From Dugong dugon (taxonomy: Eukaryota > Chordata > Mammalia > Sirenia > Dugongidae), in contig CM057462.1 in NCBI GenBank assembly GCA_030035585.1, positions 136,612,734 through 136,676,733 on the forward strand: a DNA stretch of 64,000 bases. Direction: 5' to 3'. Every line of letters starts with the position of its first letter. The stretch's first letter is position 1. The notes under the pieces are model-generated. The model was not told the DNA's origin and did no database searches. It saw only the letters and a program-made list of their open reading frames with translations. Below, one piece after another: positions 21,405 to 33,229 of the stretch. Made by a program: the position numbers and the translations under genes.

Positions 21405-24197
21405 GCAGCAACTATTTCTCAGCCTCTTATTCTGTGCCTTGCTCTCTACTATGTCTTGCTTTTACATCTAATCTTTATGTCTCAGGCTTCACTGATTAAT
21501 AATACAATTTAAGTCCCATACTAAAACACTTCTCATGAAATGCCATCATGTTTCATGATGATAAAAGAATTCTAGGTTTTTTACAAGGGTTTTTTTCCAC
21601 AATTATCACTAAGAATTCCCAGCAACCCTTAAATAAATAGTCCATGTATGACCCTACCGTGGGTTTCTAGGCCCAGTCATTTTAAGTAGTTTGCCCCTAG
21701 GTCCACGTAAAAGCATACTGCAGCTGCCAGGTATCCATTCCAATAACCATCTTGGAGTCCCGAACGAGGACAGATGGGTGCTGCTTGTGGCTATGCACTC
21801 ACTCCTGTTTTTGTCAACCTTCTGCACCATTGTCTGCAGCCAAAACTGCTGACAGTCTCCTCCCAAGGATGGAGGCTGCCCACAAATTGGTATTTGCTTA
21901 CTCACAAATCCAATGCTCTTTGAATTTGAGACTTTCTTCCCATATCCCCCAGACCTGCCTCTAAGTTAAACTGCCTCTGCGGTTTCAGAGGTTCAGTCCA
22001 TTGCATGCTGACAGCTTTCCATATCAAGTGTCCACGTATTTCTGGCCTCTGTTTCAGGACTTCCTCTGGAAACAAAGGAGTTTGCTCAGTCCACATGCAG
22101 GGCCCCACAGAAGAGCTGTTTAAGCTGACTTAAACCACTGGATTTCGCCCTCATTCATGGTGACCTTCTAAGAGCCCTGTTATCACCGTCTGCTGTGTAA
22201 CTACCATCCCTTTACCCCACACTCACCTCCATCTCCAGTGAATCAATTTTGTCTATATATGCCCAAAGCCACATTGTGACACTAGACAAGTTTTAAGCTC
22301 TTTCCCAGCAGCCTGAGGAGTCCTATGCTAAATAGAGGTTGTAAGCTGATCTGCAGCATTGTCAGACTGTTAGTGTAGACTAACTGTAGAACACAAAGAA
22401 GATCTGATGTGTGGATGATGAAGTGATGTTGCCTAAGCACATAAAACACCACGTGAGTCTCAGCTTCAACTTGGCCTAGATATGCTGTTACATGGGCATT
22501 TTCTAATTTAACCTTCAACCTTAACAACAACCCTGTTGGGTAAGTGGAATCATCCTTGTATAGGGATGTATAGGGATGAGGAAGTCAAAACACCTTAATT
22601 TGTCTAACATACCACACTTAAAATTCGTAACAGGTGGGTTTGCAGTTTGGAGGGGTGTGAGAGAAGGTACCGTCTGCCTGAGGTCATCATTACCAAAATT
22701 ACTAACTAGCAAAGTATCCAAAGTAAGGGTTTGACTAAGACTGTTTTAGCAAAATGTAAATACAGTATAGCTTTCGATTTCTTCAGTATTGACCTAATAT
22801 CCTTAGGTAAATGTATTCTTTTTTCAATGTATTCTTAAGAATCCAGATTAATTGGTATTCAGAAAAGTTTTACTTTTCCTGTTGGCCAGAAGATGATAAT
22901 CTTTTATTCATGTTGAAGACTCTGTATTCTTTAGCATGAATAACATATTTATAACATCTATACTAGAGCTGTTTGGGAAAAAGCCCAGATAAAATTAAGT
23001 CATCCCTCCAGTACTGAAAATAATTCTCATTTCAGCCTTTAAAGACATACGTCCAACAAAAGGCTCAAGTGCTTTCATTATCTACCTCTTTAAAAAGTAT
23101 TTTAAGTACCACATGCCAAGCTAACAAGACTCTTGAGTTTAAGACTCTAAAACTTCTCCTGTCAGAAGATTTTTTGGTGGTATGAACTTAGACTATTGTT
23201 GAGGTTCAGAGCCCCATCAATTATCATTGCCAGATATTTTCTATATGAAAGATAGAAATAATATCACATGATTGTTACACACTTCAAAAACTCACATGTA
23301 AAGATTTATGAAGCTGTTCTGACTCTCTAAAGGAAACAAAAATATTCCACTCTTTTTATACTTGGGATCGTTAATATACTTAAGAGAAACAAACAAAATG
23401 CTCTTTGAGAGTTATTTTTTTCTTCTTTACTTAAAAGAAAATTTTATTTGCAGCATCAAAGCCGAAGTATAAATGCAACACTTTGAGTGCTTTTCAATAT
23501 GAGGCATGGAATTTTGAAGATCATTTTTCTTGGCATGTCTAGGGTCTGAGCTCAAAGAAAGGGCCCTGTGTTCACTTCTTTTAATTAAATTATATGTTTC
23601 AGCCTGTTTTTGAGCCATCTTCTTATAATCTTGCACTCTTGTATGATAAGTCCAATATTAAGTATCTGTTTGTGGCAAAATAATAAGTTTTGTTTCTCTT
23701 TTTTTTTAATTTGTGCTTTGCTTTCTGCACAAATAAGTATGTGGCTTAATATTTATCTACATATTGCCCTTACTAATTCCAATCCGCTATTCCTGTCCTG
23801 TTTCTCTTGTCCCAGACTCTTTCTCCGTATCTGCCAGACCGTGAAAAAATAGCCTTTGGCCTTATCTCACGCTCACTGGTAATAATCCTTTTCAGTGTTC
23901 CATCTGGGCCCTGAGAGCAGCCCTTTACTTTATCAGAGCACTCCCTGTATTTTATTATGTCTTCATTCATTTTTCAGAAACGTGCCATTTTCTCTTTTCA
24001 AGAACTGATTGATAGCTATATTCATGATTTCTGCTATGGATTAAAATAAATCTCTATAAGCAAAGAATGTTAGATTTTGAAAGGCTTTAAGCTCTCTAAA
24101 TAAATTCCTAAGTGACATAAACTATCATTCACCTTTACCTGATATGCAAAGGTGTCATCCTTTGCTATGACTTTTAAATACCACTACATTTGTATCT
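21405..24197. other. No gene recognised
   Basis: About 2.8 kb of unique-looking DNA. All frames are short and lack family features. No RNA gene or named repeat seen. Confidence 0.45.
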
Positions 24198-24412
24198 GGA
24201 GTCCTTGAGTGGTGCAAATTTTTAATGCACTCAGCTGTTAACCAAAAGGCTGGAGGTTTACGTCCACTCAGAAGTGCCTCAGGAGAAAGTCTGGAGATCT
24301 GCTTCTGAAAAATCAACCATTGATAACCCTATGGAACACAGCTCTACTCTGACACACATGGGGTTGCCATGAGTTGGAGCTGACTTGTGTCAAGCTCAGC
24401 AAGACGTAAAGT
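24198..24412 (+). mobile_element. AfroSINE, variant with alternative central segment
   Basis: Forward AfroSINE relative: head GAGTCCTTGAGTGGTGCAAA, TTAACCAAAAGGCTGGAGGT, then a central block ending CTTCTGAAAAATCAACCATT. That block differs from the long-form segment of other copies. The tail is GGGGTTGCCATGAGTTGGAG. The copy at 42226-42440 is of the same type. Confidence 0.85.
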
Positions 24413-25555
24413 TGGCGCTCCGAACTAAATATCCTGAAGCTATTTAATGGATGCAACTGTTGGTACTAGACAGTAGGCTGGTCTCCAACCTACTCCTTTC
24501 TAAAAACTTAGTCCGGGATAGTTAACCAAGGGCCTTCTGGCATCAAGTAAAGCCAAAAATAGAGGTAAGAGTGCTAATTACAGACCTTAAATTTTCTGCT
24601 CTTTTTTTGACTGAATTTCCTTCAGGATGCTGACCCTGAAGCCATAAAATCTTGGCACCTATTGTTTCACAGTGAAAAGTCTTTTGATTTCTCTTGAGTA
24701 TTGAAGTAGTTCATGATCTGAAAATAGATTTAGTGAAAAGGCAGCAGCTTTCTATTATTTTTTTCTATCTGCTCCAACAAGATCACAGGAAAATGTCAAG
24801 GCTAACCTGTATTTGTGTTGTTACCAGTTTGGTTTGGCTTAGGTTACATATACAATATGACTTTCAGATATGAAAAAGCAATACAAGTTGCCTTTTTCTG
24901 TTTCTTTTTCGAAGTAATAAATTGAGATTGACTAGCATAGGCATACAGTTCAATCTTCTGAAGGGCTCCTTGGGCCAAAAGTCACTTATTCTTTCTGGGC
25001 CTCCCTGATCTTTCTAATTCCAGACAGTTTACCAAGAGTAAAATGTAGCAAGATAGCATCTTTCCCCAGAGACATGGCATTTAACTAGGTTAGGAATCCA
25101 AGGCAAATTAAATGCTTCATGGGCTGGGAGCCTAATTCAGCTCTTGTTAATTAACTAGTCCTGGAATTGATTACAAGAAGCTTAGTTTTTCCAGGATAAA
25201 GACAGGAAAAAAAAAAAAAAAAAGCCTTTCTGTTTTTTCATATTTTGTTATGAGTTCGCACAGAAAAATGATGAACCATTGAGTCCAATCTGAATGCTAA
25301 CTTCCTAAAATTTCTGAATAATGAATGTCAATGGTTAAGACTGATGCTATGCATTACTAGGGTAAGTACATTGTATGATTCGAGGAATACCACAAGTTCT
25401 ATCACTAGTCTACAGATCCCCTCCACCAACCCTCTCTGGCCCTACCCATCAGAGTTAAATTTATACAATAACATCATTGAGATATAGCAGAAATACGTTA
25501 CTTCCTGAAAAGTAATTTTAAGTGTCATGAGGTTACAAGTCTCGTGTGTGCCCTG
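24413..25555. other. No gene recognised
   Basis: Unique-looking DNA with an A17 run near 25208-25224. No gene supported. Confidence 0.4.
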
Positions 25556-27200
25556 ATTGGATGATAGAGAGCAAGATCGAGGACAGCAGAACTTAAAGTC
25601 TATATTGTGGTACTACAATGAAATGTGCAAAGACCTGGAGTTAGAAAACCAAAAGGGAAGAACACACTTGGAATTTTTCAAGCTGAACGAACTGAAGAAA
25701 AAATTCAAGCCTCGAATTGCAATATTGGAGAATTCTATGGGCAAAATATGGAATGATGCAGAAAGCATCAAAAGAAGATGGAAACAATACACAGAGCCAC
25801 TTTACCAAAAAGAATTGGTCAACATTCAAACACTTCAGGAACTTCACGATCAAGAACCAATGGCATTGAAAGAAGAAGTCCAAGCTGCTGTGAAGGCATT
25901 GGCAAAAAGCAAGGCTCCTGGAATTGATGGAATACCAATTGAGATGCTTCAACAAATGGATGCAGCACTTATCTATGCCAAGAAATTTGAAAGACAGCTA
26001 CCTGATCAACTGCCTGGAAGAGATGCATATTTGTGCCCATTCCAAAGAAAGATGATCCAACAGAATGTGTAAATTATCAAACAACATAATTAAGATCACA
26101 CCCAAGTAAAACTGTACTGAAGATAATTCAAAATCATTTGCAGCAGTACATTGACAGGGATCTGCTAGAAATGTAAGCTAGAGTCGGAAGAGGGCATATC
26201 ACTAGTTCTATCACAACGGATATCATTGCTGATGTGAGATGGATCTTGGCTGAAGCAGAGAATACAAGAAAGATGTTTACCTGTGTTTTACTGACTGTGT
26301 AAAGATATTCGACTGTGTGGATCATAACAAATTATGGATAACATTGCAAAGAATGGGAATTCCAGAGCACTTAATTGTGCTCTTGAGGAACCTGTACATA
26401 GACAAAGAGGTAGTTGTTTCAACAGAACAATGAGATACTTCATGGTTTAAAATCAGGAAAGGTGTATTTAGGGTTGTGTACTTCCACCATACTTATGCAA
26501 TCTGTATGCTGAGCAAATAATTCCAGAAGCTGGACTATATGAAGAAGACCACAGTATCAGGATTGGAGGAAGGCTTATTAACAATCTACATTATGCAGAT
26601 GACACAACTTTGCTTGCTGAAAGGAAAGAGGACTTGAAGCATTTAGTGAAGAGCAATGACTATAGCCTTTACTGAAGAAGATCAATGATTGCATCTCCAC
26701 ATAAAGAAAACAGAAGTCCTCACAACTGGACCAATAAGCAACAGCATGATAAACGGAGAAAAGATTGAAGTTGTCAAGGATTTCATTTTACTTGGATCCA
26801 CAATCAACACTCACGGAAGCAGCAGTCAGGAAACCAAATGATGCATTGCATTGGGCAATTCTGCTGCAAAAGACCTCTTTAAAGTATTAAAAAGCAAAGA
26901 TGTCACTTTGAGGACTAAGATGAGCCTGACTCAAACCATGGTGTTTTCAATCCCCTCATATGCACGGGAAAACTGGACAATGAATAAGGAAGACAAAAGA
27001 AGAATTGATGCCTTTGAGTTATGGTGTTGGTGAAGAATATTGAATATACCATGGACTTCCAGAAGAATGAACAAGTCTGTCTTGGAAGAAATACAGCCAG
27101 AATGCTCCTTAGAAGAGAGGATGGTGAGACTTCGTCTCACACACTTTGGACATGTTGTCAGTACAGACCAGTCCCTGAAGGACATCATACTTGGTAGAGG
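25556..27200 (+). mobile_element. RTE (BovB-like), 5'-truncated, first part
   Basis: Forward RTE that starts in the connector between endonuclease and reverse transcriptase and continues to the 3' end after an LTR interruption (resumes 27744). It lacks the endonuclease and 5' leader. Highly similar in order to the full-length copy at 14969-18212. Confidence 0.92.
25557..27200 (+). pseudogene. RTE reverse transcriptase relic
   Basis: The longest open piece is 25557-26072, 171 codons, carrying SKAPGIDGIPIEMLQQMDAA of the reverse transcriptase finger region. Later pieces include the palm motif YADD at 26592-26603 and a C-terminal stretch around 26851-27033. Frameshifts and stops separate them. 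The 5' end is missing, so no protein is expected. Confidence 0.88.
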
Positions 27201-27205
27201 GTCCG

Positions 27206-27738
27206 TATCTTTGTTTTCTAGTGCTGCTATAACAGACATACCACAAGTGGATGACTTTAACAAAGAGAAATTCATTCTCTCACAGTCTAGGAGGCTAGAT
27301 GTCTGAATTCAGGGTGCCAGCTTCAGGGGAAACTTTCTGTCCGTGTTGGCTCTGGAGGAAGATCTTTGTCATCAATCTTCCCCTGGTCTAGGAGCTTCTC
27401 AGCACAGGGACCTCAGGTCCAAAGGACGTGCTTTCTCCCAACTTTTCTTTCTTGGTGGAAAGAGCTCCCTTTGTTTCTCTGCTGGCTTCTCTCTTTTATA
27501 TTTCAAAAGAGATTGACTCAAAATACAATCTAATCTTGTAGATTGAGTCCTATCTCCTTAACATAACTGCCTCTAATCCTGCCTCATTAATATCACAGAG
27601 GTAGGATTAACAACACATAGGAAAATCACATGAGAGGACAATCACATACTCCACATCAGAGAACAATCACGCAATACTGGGAATCATGGCCTCGCCGAGT
27701 TGACACACATTATGAGGGACATAATTCAATCCATAACA
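27206..27738 (-). mobile_element. Solo LTR, ERVL-MaLR-like (LTR-2)
   Basis: Reverse-strand LTR of about 533 bp of the same kind as LTR-1. It shows TTCTAGTGCTGCTATAACAG at its left and CAATCCATAACA at its right. It shares the CTCTTTTATATTTCAAAAGA block near the middle. Flanking GTCCG (27201-27205) and GTCTC (27739-27743) are a degraded 5-base TSD. It splits the RTE, so it is younger than that RTE. No internal region is present. Confidence 0.83.
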
Positions 27739-27743
27739 GTCTC

Positions 27744-27910
27744 TGAAAGAGAGGAAGACCCTCAATGAGATGGATTGACACAATCGCTGCAACAATGGGC
27801 TCAAACATAGCAATGATTGTGAGGATGGCGCAGGATGGGCAGTGTTTCGTTCTGTTGTGCATAGGGTTGCTATGAGACAGAGCCGACCTGATGGCGCCTG
27901 ACAACAACAG
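27744..27910 (+). mobile_element. RTE 3' end, second part
   Basis: Continues the RTE after LTR-2: AAGAGAGGAAGACCCTCAA, GATGGATTGACACAATCGC, TGCTATGAGACAGAGCCGAC, GGCGCCTGACAACAACAG. Confidence 0.9.
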
Positions 27911-28089
27911 CCAACACCTAGAAGTCAGAAAGGAAAAGGGAGCTTGTAAAGGAGATTTGGGGAAAAAAAAGACTATCCAGTGAGATAGGATGAGAACCAA
28001 GGGAGTTTAATATCCTATAAGCAAAGTGAAGAAAGAGAGCGATTGTGCTGAATGCAGAAAGTAGAGCAAGATGAGAAATTATAGTTCAC

Positions 28090-28240
28090 TAAGAGCTTGG
28101 CTGCCAACCAAAGGGTCAGCAGTTCGAATCCAACAGCTGCTCCTTGGAAACACTGTGGGGCAGTTCTACTCTGTCCTATAAGGTCTCTATGAGTTGGAAT
28201 CGACTCAATGGCAAAAGATTTGGTTTGGTTTTTTTTGTTG
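28090..28240 (+). mobile_element. AfroSINE, short form, head slightly truncated
   Basis: Forward short form starting inside the A box. The B-box-like GCAGTTCGAATCC is intact, followed by GGGGCAGTTCTACTCTGTCC, then GAATCGACTCAATGGCAAAA. The T/G-rich tail TTTGGTTTGGTTTTTTTT is visible, so the SINE tail is T-rich rather than poly(A). Confidence 0.92.
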
Positions 28241-29384
28241 TTGTAGTTGCTGTTATTGATTTTACTACATAAAATCATAAGGGATGTTGATCTTGACAAG
28301 AGCAGCCCAGTTACATCGTAGGTATGAAGGCTTGGTTGTGATGGATTCCCCAGAGAATGGGAAGTGAAGTGGTAGAAGTAGGCAGTAAAGACTACAGTTT
28401 TCAAGAGTTTTTAAATAAAGGGAATCAGAAATACGGGGCAGAAGCTGGAGCTGATATTTGGCAAGTGAAGTTTTGGTTGTTTGTTGGCATGTGTTTAAAG
28501 AGGTTGGGGTTTTTTAAGTGGAAGAAGGAACAATGACCTGGAAGTGGCAATGAGGAAAAGAATGCTTAACCTACTTCTAGCTAGAACCAGTGTGGGAGAA
28601 AACAGTCACTAAGCAAGAGGATTGCAGGGGAAGCTGTCCTCAGGGAACTGAAAGTTTCTGTTAGAGCATGCGGTTGAAGGGAATGTTCAGTGAAGAAGCT
28701 GAGTGTTCCGGGGTTTTTTGCTAATGACAGACCATGAGCTCCAGAGACCACTGTGGGGGGATCTGGAAGGTTGGGCTTGGGAAGGGTTAAATAGTGAGTT
28801 AGGCAAGATAATAGACAGAGTGTACAGAACTAAGACTAGGAAGTCTAATCATCTTATGTGGAATGTGGCCTGTAGGGGTATTGGGCATGTTGATATTTTA
28901 TGACACTGTGCTCCTTATTCTGTCACCTCCAGGCCACCTTTTTTGTTTCTTTTATTATGTTTTGTAATCTAAGAAAATCTGAAGTCAAGGAGGAAGTCAG
29001 ATAGAAATATGACATACAATGTGATGTGACCAGGATACCAGATGTCACTGAGAATTTAGAATATGTTTGAATCTAAAGGAGAACTGAGTTCCTTATAACA
29101 GCATTAATTTTTAGGGGTCTGAGAGGCAGAGGGTGTCAGATACAAGGATCTGCTTCACTAGTTGTCATTAAGGCAGAAAGGAACCTCTTACTTTTTTTCT
29201 TTCTCTCGCCCACCTACATTTCTAAGAGCAGGGAGAATTGGGCGGGGGGGATTGGACAAGCAGACATAAAGAATGAAGAGAAAGAAAAATAGAAAAAACC
29301 AAAGGCTAAACCTTAATATTCCCAATTATTGTTTAATGCATTTTCCTTTACTGCAAATAATCATCCATTTAAAACATTCCCATG
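28241..29384. other. No gene recognised
   Basis: Unique-looking DNA, with no supported gene or repeat. Confidence 0.4.
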
Positions 29385-29680
29385 TTTATTCAATTTCTTA
29401 TTGTGGTTATATATACATACATTTGCCAATTCAATAATCTTTATTACACAATTCAGAGATATATATTATGTTCATCATGTTGTACAACCATTAGCATTAG
29501 CCTTTCCCAAGTTATTCCACCTCCATTAACAGAAACTCAGTGCCCCTTAGGCAATGACTCCCCCTTTTCCCCTCCCTCCTATCCCAGGTAACCTCTAGTA
29601 GTTTGGTCCCATACATTTCCCTATGTCACATAAGTGAGATCATACAATGTTTGTCCTTTTGTGTCAATTTTTTAAGACTT
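29385..29680 (-). mobile_element. L1 3' UTR fragment
   Basis: Reverse-strand L1 end: TTATTGTGGTTATATATACA, then GTTGTACAACCATTAGCATT, then the ORF2-end phrase CATACAATGTTTGTCCTTTT. Truncated at about the end of ORF2. Confidence 0.75.
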
Positions 29681-29739
29681 TACTTTTAGAATATGAAAAA
29701 GGACTTGTGCTTTAGACCTGAGACCTTGATGAATTTCTT

Positions 29740-29779
29740 ATATCTATATCTATCTCTCTCTATATATATATATATATAC
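29740..29779. repeat. (TCTA)/(TA)n simple repeat
   Basis: TATCTATATCTATCTCTCTC grading into a TA run. Confidence 0.9.
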
Positions 29780-31004
29780 AGTCCTTCAATTTATCTTTTT
29801 TATTTTCTTAGTTCCGTTCCTCTTTTCAAATAGAATGAATGGAATCTTATAAAGCTGTCTCACTGGTTTGGGTAAGAGATGTACATTATGGACAAAAATA
29901 AAGAAATATATTACTCAGAAGTAGAACAGTAATCTATGGACAGTGAATTCTAGCATCTAGAAAAAAAGCAACTCTAGCTTTTCTAGTTGGAGCCTTCTAA
30001 AGATTTCATGTCTTGTTTATTTCTCTGATTTTTATTACGTATAATTTGCTCAAAACTTTACTGTCCCTAGGGTACTTGAATATCTCTAAAGTCATGTTTG
30101 CTAGATGTTTAAAATCCTCAGATTACTTTTTTTTTTTTCTCGTGTTTCAGTATAATGTAATTCAGCTATGCTCTTTTCTTCTAGTTACCATGGTGCTTGT
30201 TGAAATGACATGATAAATGTTTGTGTATTTCTCCTAAAGTAAAGGTTAAAGTTGAGTGTTAATAAATTGTCTTTCTACTCAGACGTGCAATTTGTTCTCA
30301 GTAGCATCCTAGCGCTATTAGGAAACAGCCACAGATCGTTACCTCAGGCTCATCTCCTCGTCTATGCTGGCAAACAGAGTTGCAACTTGCATACTTCAGA
30401 TAAATGGCCACTTGCTCTTGTGCCAGATTGTTAGTTGTTTTTGTTTTTAAATTGGTGATAAATATCAAACCCACCCCATATTTAAAAATCATGAACAAAA
30501 TATCAGGGTAAGAAGGAAAGTGAGGGGGGACAGCAATCTTTTCACTTCCCCCAAAATCTTAGGGAACTGATAACCAACAGCAAACCCTAGAAGAGAAAAC
30601 TGACATGTCAGCTCCAATCGCTTGAAGAAGAAGGTACAAACTCAGGCCAAACTCTGAAAAGCACAGTCAGAAAGATTAATATACCCAAAAAGGCCTCCAA
30701 CCTTACCCTCCATGAAAGAAAGATAAATAAAGAAGATAAATAGACCATTCCCAACAAAAAACTCATTTAAACCACACTTATCCAACCAATTTGTAGGAAA
30801 GCAAATGAGAGGGTAAGTGGGAAACTCAGATAAATGACCAAGCAACCCTCAAGGGTTTTTCTCATACTCACAACATAAATAAATAATCTTATTAAGATTT
30901 CCCTTAATAAGGCACAAAAATCTACGGGGCCTGTCATATTGACTTTTACCAAATGGCAGGATGAAAGGCAATTAACAAAGCAAAAGAAAAAAAAAAAGTG
31001 TGAT
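29780..31004. other. No gene recognised
   Basis: Unique-looking DNA. No supported gene or named repeat. Confidence 0.4.
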
Positions 31005-31015
31005 AAAATCTTGTT

Positions 31016-31175
31016 CCAAAAACCCCGTTGCTGTCGAGTCAATTCCGACACATAGCCACCTTATAGGACAGGATAGAACTGTCCCATAGGGTTTCCAAGG
31101 TGCTCCTGGTAGATTTGAACTGCTGACCTTTTGGTTAGCAGCTGAACTCTTAACCACTTTGTCACTAGGGTTCCC
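31016..31175 (-). mobile_element. AfroSINE, short form, with TSD
   Basis: Reverse-strand short form flanked by perfect 11-base TSDs (AAAATCTTGTT at 31005-31015 and 31176-31186). Confidence 0.95.
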
Positions 31176-31186
31176 AAAATCTTGTT

Positions 31187-31560
31187 AGGAAGTGAAATTC
31201 TGGGGGATGACGAGATTACGAGGAGTGGGATACTGGTATACAAAGATCTCTAAGAAATGTATCTTTCTGTTCAATCTCCCTCCCCAGTAACTCCACAAAT
31301 AAGACAAATCAACTCCACTTTGATAATATTTCCCTTCTCTGAATTGTAAGGGAGTGATATAATTCTTAGGGAGAGTTGATGAAATCAGAGAAATACATGC
31401 CCACCCCTGATTCTATCTATAGAAGCTAAGGTTCAAGATTACATTCTGCATTGGGAAAATAACATGAAGCTCAAAGGTTGCTGCTGGAGAAGATGAATAT
31501 GAGCCCTAAATTGGCACAGACAATTACAGGGAGAAGAACAAACATTCACCTTATATCAAA
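31187..31560. other. No gene recognised
   Basis: Unique DNA between the AfroSINE and the left TSD of L1-B. Confidence 0.4.
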
Positions 31561-31572
31561 GCATAAGGAAAA
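31561..31572 (-). repeat. TSD left of L1-B
   Basis: GCATAAGGAAAA, identical to 39198-39209. Confidence 0.9.
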
Positions 31573-33229
31573 CCTTTTTTTTTTTTTTCCCATTCTTTTT
31601 TTATTTTTATTTTTTATTGTACTTCAGGTGAAGGCTTACAGAACTAATAGTTTCTCATGAAACAGTAGTACACATACTGTTTTATGACATTGGTTAACAA
31701 CCCCACTACATGTCAACCTTCTCCCTTCTCTACCTTTTTTTTTTTATATATATATTTTATTGTACTTCAGGTGAAGGCTTACAGAACAAAGAGTTTCTCA
31801 TGAAACAGTAGTACACATGTTGTTTTATGACATTGGTTAACAACCCCACAACATATTAAGCCTCTAAATTCTCAACCTTTTTTTTTTTGATGAAAATACA
31901 GATAGCCAAAGATACACCGTTTCAAAAATTTCTACATACACAGTTCAGTGACATTGACTACGCTCTTCCAACTGTGCTGTTATTCTCACTTAAGATGAAG
32001 GCTTACAGAACAAAATAGTTTCTCATTTAACGGTTACTACACATGTTGCCCTATGACAATGGTTGACAATCTCACAACACATCAAGAATATCCTTACTCC
32101 ACCTTGTGTTCCCTATCACCAGGGGACTTCCTTGTCCCCTTCTGTCTTCTGGCCCTTGTCACTGGACTACTGTACCTCATTAGTCTCATTTGGATTTTTT
32201 TTTTTTTTAACACCATTTCAAAACTTTTTGCTTACACATTTAAGTGATATTGACTATGCTCTTCCAATTGTGCTGCCATTCTCACCCAAGATGAAGGCTT
32301 ACAGGACAAAACAGCCTCCCATTTAATAGTTACTACAAATGTTGCCCTATAACAGTGGTCAACAATCTCATAACACATCAACAGTGTCCTTACTCAACTT
32401 GTGTTCCTTATCATCAGTTTCCTACTCCCCCTCTGCCTTCTGGCCTTTGTCACCGGACTCCTGTACCTCGTTAGTCCCATTTAGTTTTACTGGGCTGTCC
32501 ACTCCCAGGCTTAACATCGAACCTCGAAGGTAACATAACCTCTGAGCTGAAAGGGTGTCTAGGGGCCACACTCTTGAGGTTTCTCCAGTATTCTTTAGGC
32601 CAGTAAATCTGGTCTTTTTTTTTTTTTTTTTGGGGGGGGGGGGGAGTTAAAATTATGCACTACATCCTTCTCCAGCTCTGTCCAGAACCCTCTGTTGTGA
32701 TCCTGGTCAGAGCAGTTAGTGGTGGTAGCCGGGCACCATCTAGCTGTACTGGACTCAGTCCGGTGGAGGCCTTGGTAGCTGTGGACAATTAGTCCTTTGG
32801 ACTAATCTTTTCATTGTATCCTGTTCTCTTCATTCTCCCTTGCTCCCGAAGGGATGAGACCAGTGGAGTATCTTAGATGGGCGCTCATAGGCTTTTAAGA
32901 CCCCAGACACTACTCACCAAGGTAGACTGTAGAGCATTATCTTTATAAGTAGTGTCATGCCAATTGAGCTAGATGTTCCCCGAGACCATGGTCCCCAGAG
33001 CCCTCCATCCAACAACTCAGTCCCTTGGGGGGTTTGGATGTGTCTATAGGGCCTCCATGACCTTTCCTTGTGCAGGTTGTGTTAGTTTCCCCTGTACTGT
33101 GTACTATCTCACCTCTCACCCAAGGTACCACTTAACTATTGCCTATTTAGTATTTCCCCCCCCTCCCCTCCCATCCCTGGTAACCAACAAGGATTGTTAC
33201 ATTTTGCATGTGAATTTTTTCATGGGTTT
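31573..33229 (-). repeat. Modular 3' UTR of L1-B, with duplicated end module
   Basis: In sense order it has the same A and B modules as L1-A, then module C twice: once at about 31757-31885 and again at 31612-31735. Each C copy is followed by its own A-rich run (T-rich on the + strand). A T/G tract at about 32617-32645 matches the A run of L1-A. The extra C module could be a short L1 end inserted into the poly(A) tail, or an internal duplication. Confidence 0.85.

Noticed and set aside
28090-28160. tRNA gene in AfroSINE heads
   Set aside because: Box A/B-like words come from the SINE's tRNA ancestry. There is no cloverleaf or anticodon arm of a functional tRNA.
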